From NCBI GenBank assembly GCA_016789485.1, contig JAEURE010000195.1, forward strand, positions 1-5,702: a stretch of DNA of 5,702 nt, read 5' to 3'. Positions 1 to 5,575 of this stretch are shown here, one piece after another (position 1 is the first letter of the stretch; every line of letters begins with the position of its first letter). A program made the translations under genes and the position numbers. The stretch comes from Anaerolineales bacterium. GTDB lineage: Bacteria > Chloroflexota > Anaerolineae > Anaerolineales > Villigracilaceae. A model generated the notes under the pieces. It did not search any database. It had not been told where the DNA came from and saw nothing but the letters and a program-made list of their open reading frames with translations.

Positions 1-1
1 T

Positions 2-1003
2 TCGCGCACCCTCAACCCCACTCGCAAGGCACTACAAGAATGTCTCGCCGAATTGGAAAGCGGGCAGTGGGGTTTGGCTTTCGCCTCCGGCATGGCGGCA
101 ACGGATACTGTCCTGCGAATGCTTGGACAGGGCGATCATGTGGTTGCCGGCAACGATGTGTACGGCGGAACATTTCGTCTTTTTGATAAAGTATTGCGCC
201 GCTTCGGTCTGGACTTTACATTTGCCGACACAACCGACCCAGAGAATCTCGCCGAAGCATTAACCCCATCCACGCGAATTGTGTGGCTGGAGACTCCCAC
301 GAATCCTTTGTTGGCTGTCAGCGATATCCGCGCCGTAGCCCAGATCGTGAAGAGTCATCCCAACAAACCTCTCCTGGTTGTAGACAACACCTTTGCAACT
401 CCATATCTTCAACGTCCATTGGAATTAGGCGCAGACCTGGTTGTCCACTCGATGACGAAATATCTAGGCGGCCATTCGGATGTGGTCGGTGGCGCGATCA
501 TCGGCAAGGACAAGGAACTCGGCTCACAACTGGCTTATCTACAAAATGCCATTGGCGGGATTCAAGGGCCAATGGATTCATTCCTCGTACTGCGCGGAAT
601 CAAGACTCTGCCGATCCGCATGGACAGACATGCACAGAACGCAGAGAAGATCGTGGCATTCCTGGAGAAGCAGAAAAATGTCAAGCAGTTGATCTATCCA
701 TTTCACGAGAGTCATCCTCAGGTCCAGATAGCGAAGCGGCAAATGAAAAATGGTGGTGGGATGATCTCATTCATTATGAAAGACGGGAAGGACTCGGCTG
801 TCAAGGTCGCTGAATCTACGAAACTATTTACGCTGGCGGAATCGCTCGGCGGCGTCGAATCATTGATCGAAGTCCCTGCCGCGATGACGCATCTTTCTAC
901 ACAAGGTTCCAAGCTGGAAGTGGATCCCGGACTGGTGCGGCTTTCGGTCGGGATCGAAAACGTGGATGATCTAATTGCAGATCTTGAACAAGCTTTGAAA
1001 TAA
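2..1003 (+). CDS. Cystathionine gamma-synthase / gamma-lyase family PLP enzyme, 5'-truncated by window edge
   Basis: This is a PLP-dependent enzyme of the Cys/Met metabolism family (fold type I), acting in the cytoplasm on cystathionine or O-acyl-homoserine in transsulfuration. The frame is open to the left edge: the first codons read SRTLNPTRKALQECL, the conserved PLP-phosphate and substrate region near the N-terminus, so a TTG start at 53 would be wrong. A total of 333 residues is visible against a usual 380-400, so roughly 50 are missing. Numbering from base 2, the PLP lysine is K153 in HSMTKYLGGHSDVVGG and the ring-binding Asp is D128 in VVDNTFATPYLQRPLE. The C-terminal block SLGGVESLIEVPAAMTH is typical. 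Its Glu after SLI matches the position found in gamma-lyases, but actinobacterial-type gamma-synthases carry it too, so synthase (metB) and lyase (mccB/CTH) cannot be separated here. Family assignment is firm. The exact reaction is uncertain. Confidence 0.95.
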   Translation, partial: SRTLNPTRKALQECLAELESGQWGLAFASGMAATDTVLRMLGQGDHVVAGNDVYGGTFRLFDKVLRRFGLDFTFADTTDPENLAEALTPSTRIVWLETPTNPLLAVSDIRAVAQIVKSHPNKPLLVVDNTFATPYLQRPLELGADLVVHSMTKYLGGHSDVVGGAIIGKDKELGSQLAYLQNAIGGIQGPMDSFLVLRGIKTLPIRMDRHAQNAEKIVAFLEKQKNVKQLIYPFHESHPQVQIAKRQMKNGGGMISFIMKDGKDSAVKVAESTKLFTLAESLGGVESLIEVPAAMTHLSTQGSKLEVDPGLVRLSVGIENVDDLIADLEQALK

Positions 1004-1033
1004 AAGAAGCCTCCCTTTTCGGGAGGCTTCTTT
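1003..1033. terminator. Bidirectional intrinsic terminator between convergent genes
   Basis: A perfect 13-bp stem (1003-1015 with 1021-1033; core GAAGCCTCCC / GGGAGGCTTC) encloses the 5-nt loop TTTTC. The plus strand continues into TATATTTTTTATTTTTT. The minus strand continues into TTTATTTC. It therefore fits termination of both the PLP-enzyme gene and the convergent phosphatase gene, whose stop codon lies 8 bases beyond it. Confidence 0.93.
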
Positions 1034-1040
1034 ATATTTT

Positions 1041-2306
1041 TTATTTTTTCACCCGGATCGTAGAGACATCGCTAGCGGCACTGACAGCCACCAGTGTTAC
1101 ATCATCATCCTGTTTGGAGCCGTCCTGATATTTTATAAGAGTTTCCAGTAGGTTATCGCAGACTTGCTGGGCATTGAAGTTTGCAAATCCGCTTAATGTT
1201 TTTTTGATGCGCTCCAAACCAAAGGCTTCACCTTTGGGGTTGCGGCAATCCGTCATACCATCAGTATATAAAAGCAGGGTATCACCGGGTAGCAGTTCGA
1301 TGGTGCGCTCATCCAGTGTGATGTCGTCCCAAAGTCCAAGAGCCATGCCAGAGCTGTGAGGGATGCGGTCCACGCTTCCATCAAGATGCATTAGCAGAGG
1401 CGGTTCATGCCCTGCGCGAGCAAAGGAAAATTCGCGGGTTTTCAAATCCAATATCCCATACAGCACGGTGACGAATTGCGTGGATTTTTGCAGGCGGGTG
1501 ATGTGAGAATTAACCAGGCGCAGTGCATCGCCGGCAGTCAAACCAATATCCGCCTCAGCCATGATGAGAGCGTGAGAACGCGCCATGAACAAAGCGGACG
1601 GAACCCCTTTGTCAGCCACATCGCCGATCAAGACACCAATACGGCCATCTTTGAGAATAAAGACGTCGTAAAAATCGCCTCCGACCTGTCGGGCAGGGAG
1701 AATGCGCGCGCCGAAACCGAAGTCGTCAAAATCGGGCAGCACATCGGGCAGAATGCTCAATTGAATATCGGCGGCAACTTGCAGTTCGCGTTCGAGGCGT
1801 TCTTTTTCGATCAATTGCGCTTGAGCATCCTTCAATTCATCATAAGCAATTTGCAGTTGACGGTTCTTTTCAGTCAGATCGCGGAATGTGGCTGTGTTGG
1901 TTGCATCCAAGCGCTGACTCAACACGCGCACCATGGATATGGCGAGTTCGGGATGTTTCTTTGTAATATCCATAAACTGGGAGCGGCTGAGGGAAAGCAG
2001 GGTGGATTTACCTCGCGCGCGCACGCTGGCCGTGCGATGACCGCCGGGCATAAGCAGGCTCATCTCCCCAAGATATTCGCCTTCATATAAAACATTGAGC
2101 AAAAGTTCCTGCGGCGTATCTTCCGCCATCAATACTTCCAGAACGCCGCTCAACACCACGAAAAAATGTTCGCCGGGATCGCCTTCACGAAAAAGGATTT
2201 GGCGATCATCCAACTCTATCGTATCCAGGCTCGAGATGATCTGATCCAATTCCTGAACAGGCAGGGCGGCGAACAATGGGATTTTAGACAGTAGATTGAT
2301 GCTCAT
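1041..2306 (-). CDS. Cyclic nucleotide-binding domain / coiled-coil / PP2C (RsbU-SpoIIE type) serine phosphatase
   Basis: This 421-residue cytoplasmic signalling protein has no membrane segment. Residues about 5-125 form a CRP-like CNB domain. Its phosphate-binding cassette is LGEMSLLMPGGHRTASV (79-95), keeping the Glu (E81) and Arg (R91) that contact a cyclic nucleotide. Residues about 140-178 are a heptad-rich coiled coil leading into ERELQVAADIQLSILPDVLP (171-190), the linker helix typical of RsbU-family phosphatases. The PP2C domain (about 195-410) has all metal-binding motifs: GGDFYD (209-214), GDVADKG (228-234), LYTDGMTD (346-353) and QDDDVTLV (399-406), so it should be active. Family members dephosphorylate Ser/Thr on STAS anti-anti-sigma proteins. 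A cyclic-nucleotide-gated version of that activity is inferred. The gene starts 9 bases after the kinase stop with no Shine-Dalgarno sequence, suggesting translational coupling. The actual ligand and target are unknown. Confidence 0.93.
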   Translation of the reverse strand: MSINLLSKIPLFAALPVQELDQIISSLDTIELDDRQILFREGDPGEHFFVVLSGVLEVLMAEDTPQELLLNVLYEGEYLGEMSLLMPGGHRTASVRARGKSTLLSLSRSQFMDITKKHPELAISMVRVLSQRLDATNTATFRDLTEKNRQLQIAYDELKDAQAQLIEKERLERELQVAADIQLSILPDVLPDFDDFGFGARILPARQVGGDFYDVFILKDGRIGVLIGDVADKGVPSALFMARSHALIMAEADIGLTAGDALRLVNSHITRLQKSTQFVTVLYGILDLKTREFSFARAGHEPPLLMHLDGSVDRIPHSSGMALGLWDDITLDERTIELLPGDTLLLYTDGMTDCRNPKGEAFGLERIKKTLSGFANFNAQQVCDNLLETLIKYQDGSKQDDDVTLVAVSAASDVSTIRVKK

Positions 2307-2315
2307 ATTGTTAAA

Positions 2316-2960
2316 TTATTTTTTACTTAAATCCATAACTTCTTTACCGGCAAGCTTGTCTTGAATTCTACTTACAACAAGGTCAAGATGACTCGGATGA
2401 TTTACATAGTCATGGTCATCTGTCTGGATGGTCAAAACAGGACAAAGGTCAAACGAACCAAGCCATTCATCATAAAAAGAATCGAGCAGGGAAAGATATT
2501 CGGGCGTAATGCCGGTTTCCATGTTTCGCGCACGCCTGCGGATACGGTCCATCAAGACCGGCACAGGCGCTTTTAAATAGATCAATAGGTCGGGGCGCGG
2601 CAAGCCATTCACCACCACTTCAAACAATCTGCGATAGGCGAGGTAATCACGCTCGCCTAAATTCCCCATATGATGAAGTGCGCGCGCAAAGATATGAGCA
2701 TCTTCATAGATGCTGCGGTCCAGAATTGCCGAGCGCGCATCCCGAGCCGCTTCAAGATACTGGTCTGCGCGGTGCCCCAAAAAGAATATCTGCAGATGAA
2801 AAGACCATGCGTGCATATCCCCGTAAAAATCGGAAAGGTACGGGTTGTCCGCCACCGACTCGTATCCAGTCCACCAGCCGAGGCGGGAACCGATGCGCTC
2901 CGTCAAAGTTGTCTTGCCTGCGCCGATATTTCCAGCCACCAGAACCAAATGTTTTGCCAT
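2316..2960 (-). CDS. Deoxynucleoside kinase (dAK/dGK/dCK family)
   Basis: This is a cytoplasmic P-loop kinase that phosphorylates deoxynucleosides in nucleotide salvage. From the chosen start it has 214 residues, the usual length for bacterial members. The Walker A motif is GNIGAGKTT (10-18). E34 in GYESVADNPYL is the expected catalytic base. DRSIYEDAHIF (81-91) is the family DRS motif. The Arg-rich LID is MDRIRRRARNMETGI (137-151). An in-frame GTG at 2981 would add seven residues (MIKYKPI), but it lies upstream of and partly over the predicted -10 box and has no Shine-Dalgarno. ATG 2960 places MAKHLVLVAGN just before the P-loop, as in homologues. The base preference (purine or pyrimidine) cannot be read from sequence. 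It is the first gene of a unit with the CNB-PP2C phosphatase, and it diverges from the gene at 3024. Confidence 0.92.
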   Translation of the reverse strand: MAKHLVLVAGNIGAGKTTLTERIGSRLGWWTGYESVADNPYLSDFYGDMHAWSFHLQIFFLGHRADQYLEAARDARSAILDRSIYEDAHIFARALHHMGNLGERDYLAYRRLFEVVVNGLPRPDLLIYLKAPVPVLMDRIRRRARNMETGITPEYLSLLDSFYDEWLGSFDLCPVLTIQTDDHDYVNHPSHLDLVVSRIQDKLAGKEVMDLSKK

Positions 2961-2971
2961 AATTGGTTTGT

Positions 2972-2977
2972 ATTTTA
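2972..2977 (-). promoter_or_regulatory. Predicted -10 box of the kinase/phosphatase unit
   Basis: The minus strand reads TAAAAT (5 of 6 to TATAAT) with its 3' end 11 bases before the kinase ATG at 2960. The start of transcription would fall near 2965, leaving only a few leader bases and no ribosome binding site, i.e. a nearly leaderless mRNA. No convincing -35 is visible at 16-18 bp spacing. The assignment rests on the box and its position only. Confidence 0.5.
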
Positions 2978-3003
2978 TCACGCAAGAAGATTGCAGGTAT
3001 AAT
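2975..3003 (+). promoter_or_regulatory. Predicted sigma-70-type promoter for the membrane/SpoIIAA-like gene pair
   Basis: A perfect TATAAT (2998-3003) is preceded, after exactly 17 bases, by TTATCA (2975-2980; 4 of 6 to TTGACA). Transcription would begin near 3010, at the 5' edge of the ribosome binding site AAAGGAGA (3008-3015) for ATG 3024, giving a very short leader. The -35 box physically overlaps the opposing -10 box of the kinase unit, so the two promoters probably interfere with each other. Confidence 0.65.
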
Positions 3004-3023
3004 TTGGAAAGGAGATCCCTTCA

Positions 3024-3428
3024 ATGAAAATTCGCGACGCAGCCGGCTGGACCATCTTCGTTTTTGGTATTCTTGCTTTCTTCCTGGGGCTCATCGGCTT
3101 GATCCGCCCCGAAATCGTTTTGTCCGTTCTTGGTTTTGAAATCATCGAACGCGCCCAACGTGCCCCAAGTGATTACACCATGGTATTTATCATGGCATCC
3201 TCCATGGCATCGTTTAACATCGGTATCTACTACATGCTGGCAGCCCTGAACGACGTCAAAATCTTTTACCGCTGGACCGTTCCATTCCGAACCCTGACCT
3301 TCCTTGTCTTTACAACTCTAGTAATCAGCGGAGCTGCCCCACTAAAGTTTATTGGCGTAGGTATTTGGGAATTTACAGGCGCAATCGCCACAGGCATTGC
3401 ACTTTACCTGGAAGGCAAAAAGAAATAG
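3024..3428 (+). CDS. Small four-helix integral membrane protein, unknown function
   Basis: This 134-residue hypothetical inner-membrane protein is not one I recognise as a named family. Hydrophobic segments lie at about 8-28, 52-74, 87-104 and 107-127. The short hydrophilic stretch between the first two (IIERAQRAPSDY, 40-51) contains most of the charged residues, and the C-terminus is basic (EGKKK). The loop NDVKIFYRW (76-84) between helices 2 and 3 is also polar. The start is well supported: AAAGGAGA ends 8 bases before ATG 3024, with a TATAAT box just upstream. It is followed after 12 bases by the SpoIIAA-like gene, which has its own ribosome binding site, so the two are probably co-transcribed. 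Nothing in the sequence indicates a substrate or enzymatic role. Confidence 0.85.
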   Translation: MKIRDAAGWTIFVFGILAFFLGLIGLIRPEIVLSVLGFEIIERAQRAPSDYTMVFIMASSMASFNIGIYYMLAALNDVKIFYRWTVPFRTLTFLVFTTLVISGAAPLKFIGVGIWEFTGAIATGIALYLEGKKK

Positions 3429-3440
3429 ACGGAGATCACC

Positions 3441-3803
3441 ATGAAATCCAAATGGATCGAACACAACGGAAAACAGGTTTTGTATCAGGATTTTTCCAAT
3501 TTTTTCTTTAACGAAAAATCGGTTATTGAAGAATTACAGGAAGTTCAAGACCTTGTCCTCAGCCAGCCCGAGAACTCCGTGCTGGTGCTCTCCAATTTTT
3601 CGAACACAGAGATCACAGCAAACCTGATGCCGCTGCTAAATGAGTCCTCCAGCAAAACCAAGTCCCACGTTCGCAAGACAGCGGTGCTTGGCATCACAGG
3701 CGTCAAACGAACGCTGGGCGACCTGCTCTCCAGGATCACCGGCCAGCCGCTCATGTATTTCAACAGCGAATTTGAAGCAAAGGAATGGCTGACCAAGGAA
3801 TAA
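3441..3803 (+). CDS. SpoIIAA-like / STAS-SEC14-fold small protein (probable)
   Basis: This 120-residue soluble protein looks like the small SpoIIAA-like (STAS/SEC14-fold) proteins common in Chloroflexota and other environmental bacteria. It opens with WIEHNGKQVLYQDFSNF (5-21). A helix of about 26-42 is followed by the buried strand SVLVLSNFSN (46-55). A helix to about residue 72 precedes a second strand, KTAVLGITGVKRTL (79-92), and the ending is MYFNSEFEAKEWLTKE (105-120), the usual 'strand, then EAKEWL helix' close. Ser/Thr residues at S54, T56 and T59 sit roughly where STAS anti-anti-sigma factors carry their phosphorylated Ser, but the alignment is by eye. Ribosome binding site ACGGAGA (3429-3435) lies 5 bases before the ATG. 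An RsbU-type phosphatase is encoded about 1.1 kb away on the other strand, making a partner-switching link conceivable but unproven. Confidence 0.8.
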   Translation: MKSKWIEHNGKQVLYQDFSNFFFNEKSVIEELQEVQDLVLSQPENSVLVLSNFSNTEITANLMPLLNESSSKTKSHVRKTAVLGITGVKRTLGDLLSRITGQPLMYFNSEFEAKEWLTKE

Positions 3804-3815
3804 CTCGATTTCAGC

Positions 3816-3845
3816 TTCAAAGGGGAAAGAAAATAGTTGTATACT
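3816..3845 (+). promoter_or_regulatory. Predicted leaderless promoter of the NBR1-domain lipoprotein
   Basis: TATACT (3840-3845; 5 of 6) lies only 6 bases before ATG 3852, with TTCAAA (3816-3821; 4 of 6 to TTGACA) 18 bases upstream of it. A start of transcription 6-7 bases after the -10 box would coincide with the A of the ATG. No Shine-Dalgarno is present, which agrees with a leaderless mRNA. Confidence 0.6.
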
Positions 3846-3851
3846 TAACCA

Positions 3852-4475
3852 ATGAAAACAAGAATTGCATCCATACTTTTGATTGGAATTTTAATATTCC
3901 TGCTGTTCTCATGCGGGATAAATTCCGAAAGCCAGACAGAGCCTGGGGATGTTAACGTTGTCCGTACAGAGGCAGTCGCCACTTTCGCCTCCTCCCTGAC
4001 CGAAACACTGGTTGCTGTTCCTTCGGCATCTCCCACCCCGGCAGTTGAACCAACTGCCACTCCCCCGCTGGTTACCGTCACACTTGAAACCCCGCCCACC
4101 GCGAATTCCTGCTACAACTTGCTTTACATCAAAGACGTCACAATTCCCGACGGCGCGCAAATGAAGCCCGGTGAAGTTTTCACTAAAACGTGGCTTGTGC
4201 AAAATATCGGTGGCTGCGCCTGGAGAGCAGGTTTCACATTCCAACATGTCGGCGGCGACTCGATGCGCGGCAGCCAAGTCACATTGACGGAAGCGATTCA
4301 AACAGGCTCAAAACGCGAGATCTCTGTGCAGCTGGTTGTCCCAAGCGGACAAAACGGAATAATCCAAAGCTCGTGGCGAATGGCAGATGAAAATGGAATA
4401 TTTTTCGGCGACACTTTGTCGGTCAACATTACAGTTGGAACCGTTACAACCCCAATAGCCACAAACACACCTTAA
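3852..4475 (+). CDS. Lipoprotein with Thr/Pro linker and C-terminal NBR1-like (FW) Ig-type domain
   Basis: This 207-residue exported protein is likely anchored to the outer face of the membrane. The N-terminus has basic residues (K2, R4), a hydrophobic core (8-18) and a lipobox LFSC ending at C21. A low-complexity linker rich in Thr, Pro, Ala and Val follows (about 30-85, e.g. SPTPAVEPTATPP). Residues about 87-196 match the NBR1 central (FW, four-tryptophan) domain: IKDVTIPDGAQMKPGEVFTK, then TWLVQNIGGCAWRAG (113-127), VPSGQNGIIQSSWRMADENG (163-182) and FFGDTLSVNITV. Three of its tryptophans are W114, W124 and W175. C87 and C122 could form a disulfide. In eukaryotes this domain belongs to autophagy receptors. 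In Anaerolineae it is common on secreted proteins, where I infer a protein- or surface-binding role. No enzymatic domain is present. ATG 3852 is supported by the signal sequence and the adjoining promoter. Confidence 0.88.
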   Translation: MKTRIASILLIGILIFLLFSCGINSESQTEPGDVNVVRTEAVATFASSLTETLVAVPSASPTPAVEPTATPPLVTVTLETPPTANSCYNLLYIKDVTIPDGAQMKPGEVFTKTWLVQNIGGCAWRAGFTFQHVGGDSMRGSQVTLTEAIQTGSKREISVQLVVPSGQNGIIQSSWRMADENGIFFGDTLSVNITVGTVTTPIATNTP

Positions 4476-4494
4476 TTTATAAAACAGAGCTATA

Positions 4495-4522
4495 AAAAGG
4501 ATGAGCACATGCTCATCCTTTT
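4495..4522. terminator. Bidirectional intrinsic terminator between convergent genes
   Basis: A perfect 12-bp stem (AAAAGGATGAGC 4495-4506 with GCTCATCCTTTT 4511-4522) closes a 4-nt loop. On the minus strand the stem runs straight into TTTTTATA. On the plus strand the T-run is part of the stem, followed by GCTTTAC. It lies 20 bases after the lipoprotein stop and 33 bases after the stop of the convergent membrane-protein gene, so it should serve both, more strongly on the minus strand. Confidence 0.85.
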
Positions 4523-4555
4523 GCTTTACTAGAAAGCTTTCACCAGAAAACCAGA

Positions 4556-4924
4556 TTATTTTCCAGCAAAAGCCCGCCCAAGATAATATCCTACTCCAGT
4601 CAAAAAAATCGACGGGGAGACACTCAGCAAAAAGATGCCAATCCCCCCAACCAGCCCGCCAAACGCAATCCCAAACATGGCAAATGGCAGGCTGAGTAAA
4701 AATGCGATCAACACAGCCCGGGAAACAGACGGGGACGCGCTGCGCCGCAAAAAGTAAATCAGGACGACACCAGTCAACATCCCTGCCAGAAAGATCACCA
4801 CATAATCTGTAATTGAAATATCCGAATTTAAACCGCCAGCGCCAAAGGCACTCATGATGAGACTCAAAATAATGAACAAAAGCCCCGCCGCAAGCGACCA
4901 GGTAAAAGAAACTTTATTATTCAT
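4556..4924 (-). CDS. Small four-helix membrane protein, unknown function
   Basis: This 122-residue hypothetical integral membrane protein is not a family I can name. Hydrophobic segments lie at about 9-30, 40-58, 68-90 and 92-117. A basic loop, LRRSASPSVSR (59-69), sits between helices 2 and 3 and probably faces the cytoplasm. Glycine is frequent in helices 3 and 4 (IAFGGLVGGIG, 86-96), suggesting tight helix packing. I start it at ATG 4924 (MNNKVSF). A GTG at 4933 would add MEL, but that GTG overlaps the Shine-Dalgarno AAGGAG (4938-4933), which is ideally spaced at 8 bases from ATG 4924. It lies 33 bases downstream of the DUF4404-like gene and is the last gene before the terminator at 4495-4522, so it is probably the end of that operon. 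Confidence 0.82.
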   Translation of the reverse strand: MNNKVSFTWSLAAGLLFIILSLIMSAFGAGGLNSDISITDYVVIFLAGMLTGVVLIYFLRRSASPSVSRAVLIAFLLSLPFAMFGIAFGGLVGGIGIFLLSVSPSIFLTGVGYYLGRAFAGK

Positions 4925-4957
4925 AAGCTCCACTCCTTCAAGATATGCTTTTGATGA

Positions 4958-5221
4958 TTAAATTCCAGCGTTACTCAAAATAGACATGATCTCCGAAAGC
5001 GCCATGGTCAACTTGGGATGTTCAATGTTGAAATGGTCAATCGTATCCTGCAAGCGCTGGAGGACCGAATCTTCCGCCGGGGTGCTGGATTCTTTCAAGA
5101 GACTGCTTATATCCGCTGTGATATCCTCCAGAAGTTCGCGTCCTTTAACATCCTTGGGGTCAATTTGACCCAATTCTCCTTTTAATTGCTCGAGGAGTTC
5201 CATAATTTTCCTGTTCGGCAT
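4958..5221 (-). CDS. DUF4404-like small helical protein
   Basis: This 87-residue cytoplasmic protein lacks a signal or membrane segment. The opening NRKIMELLEQLKGELGQID, the central LLEDITADISSLLKES and the ending FNIEHPKLTMALSEIMSILSNAGI match the pattern I know for DUF4404 proteins: an LxELLEQL start, then a 'VEHPxLTxAL...LxxxGI' end. These are small helical proteins of unknown function. The start is placed at ATG 5221. The longer GTG start at 5230 shares a base with the Shine-Dalgarno AGGAG (5234-5230), which stands 8 bases before ATG 5221. A further ATG at 5203 (MELLEQL) has a weaker AGGAA upstream and remains possible. It appears to head an operon with the membrane protein at 4924, and a candidate promoter lies at 5287-5259. 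Confidence 0.8.
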   Translation of the reverse strand: MPNRKIMELLEQLKGELGQIDPKDVKGRELLEDITADISSLLKESSTPAEDSVLQRLQDTIDHFNIEHPKLTMALSEIMSILSNAGI

Positions 5222-5258
5222 GCGGCACACTCCTGTTGAAAATGCAAATATTTGAACA

Positions 5259-5287
5259 ATACTATTTTACTTCTTTTTGAATTTCAA
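5259..5287 (-). promoter_or_regulatory. Candidate promoter for the DUF4404-like gene
   Basis: On the minus strand TTGAAA (5287-5282; 5 of 6) and TAGTAT (5264-5259; 4 of 6) are separated by 17 bases. Transcription would start near 5252, giving a leader of about 30 bases with the AGGAG site. The -35 box lies within TTGAATTTCAA (5277-5287), an 11-base palindrome, and CAAATATTTG (5245-5254) is a perfect palindrome at the expected start. Either could be an operator, but in AT-rich sequence both may be chance. Confidence 0.45.
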
Positions 5288-5297
5288 TACGCAAGGA

Positions 5298-5555
5298 TTA
5301 CCCCAATATTTCACGGTCTGCCTGTTCGATCTCTTCGAATATCCGTTTTACGTCCGCTTTCACTTCGGCGGTTGCGCTGGGAGTCATGGAAATAAATTTA
5401 ACCAAATCGCGCGCCTGCCGCAACAGGTCTCTGACTCCTGCAATGTAGGAAATATCGTTTCTGCCCGCCTCCGCTGGGAGGGGAATTTCGCGGGCTTTTT
5501 GGATCAACTGCCGGGCACGGACGAGGCGCTCTGCTGCTGGGATAAGTTTTGCCAT
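5298..5555 (-). CDS. Hypothetical 85-residue helical protein
   Basis: This is a small soluble protein with no signal peptide or membrane helix, and I do not recognise the family. It appears to be almost entirely alpha-helical. One helix spans about 3-23 (IPAAERLVRARQLIQKARE), then come a Pro/Gly break (IPLPAEAGRND, 24-34), a second amphipathic helix (about 35-56, SYIAGVRDLLRQARDLVKFI) and, after a turn MTPSATAE (57-64), a third (65-82). The repeated R-A-R/Q-A-R spacing in the first two helices gives a strongly basic face, while the last helix is acidic (FEEIEQADRE). Such a three-helix bundle could mediate protein or nucleic-acid binding, but no motif shows this. ATG 5555 has GGAG at 5566-5563 with 7-base spacing. 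A terminator-like hairpin stands directly upstream at 5576-5606. The gene ends 10 bases before the candidate promoter of the DUF4404-like gene. Confidence 0.78.
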   Translation of the reverse strand: MAKLIPAAERLVRARQLIQKAREIPLPAEAGRNDISYIAGVRDLLRQARDLVKFISMTPSATAEVKADVKRIFEEIEQADREILG

Positions 5556-5575
5556 ATCATTTCTCCATTTGAGAA

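Noticed and set aside
53..55. TTG as the start of the cystathionine enzyme
   Set aside because: The frame is open upstream to the window edge and encodes conserved family sequence (SRTLNPTR), so the gene begins outside the window.
283..813. A 176-codon plus-strand frame inside the PLP-enzyme gene
   Set aside because: It is an out-of-frame shadow of the cystathionine enzyme, Arg/Ser/Gly-rich with no recognisable domain.
1407..2090. A 227-codon open frame on the plus strand
   Set aside because: It lies antisense to the CNB-PP2C phosphatase, whose domains are unmistakable. The translation is low in hydrophobic order, matches no family I know, and lacks a ribosome binding site.
2961..2981. GTG 2981 as start of the deoxynucleoside kinase
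   Set aside because: It lies upstream of and partly over the predicted -10 box and has no Shine-Dalgarno. ATG 2960 gives the normal distance to the P-loop.
3909..4301. A 130-codon minus-strand frame opposite the lipoprotein
   Set aside because: It is an antisense shadow of the Thr/Pro-rich lipoprotein: Gly/Arg/Cys-rich, with no motif or ribosome binding site.
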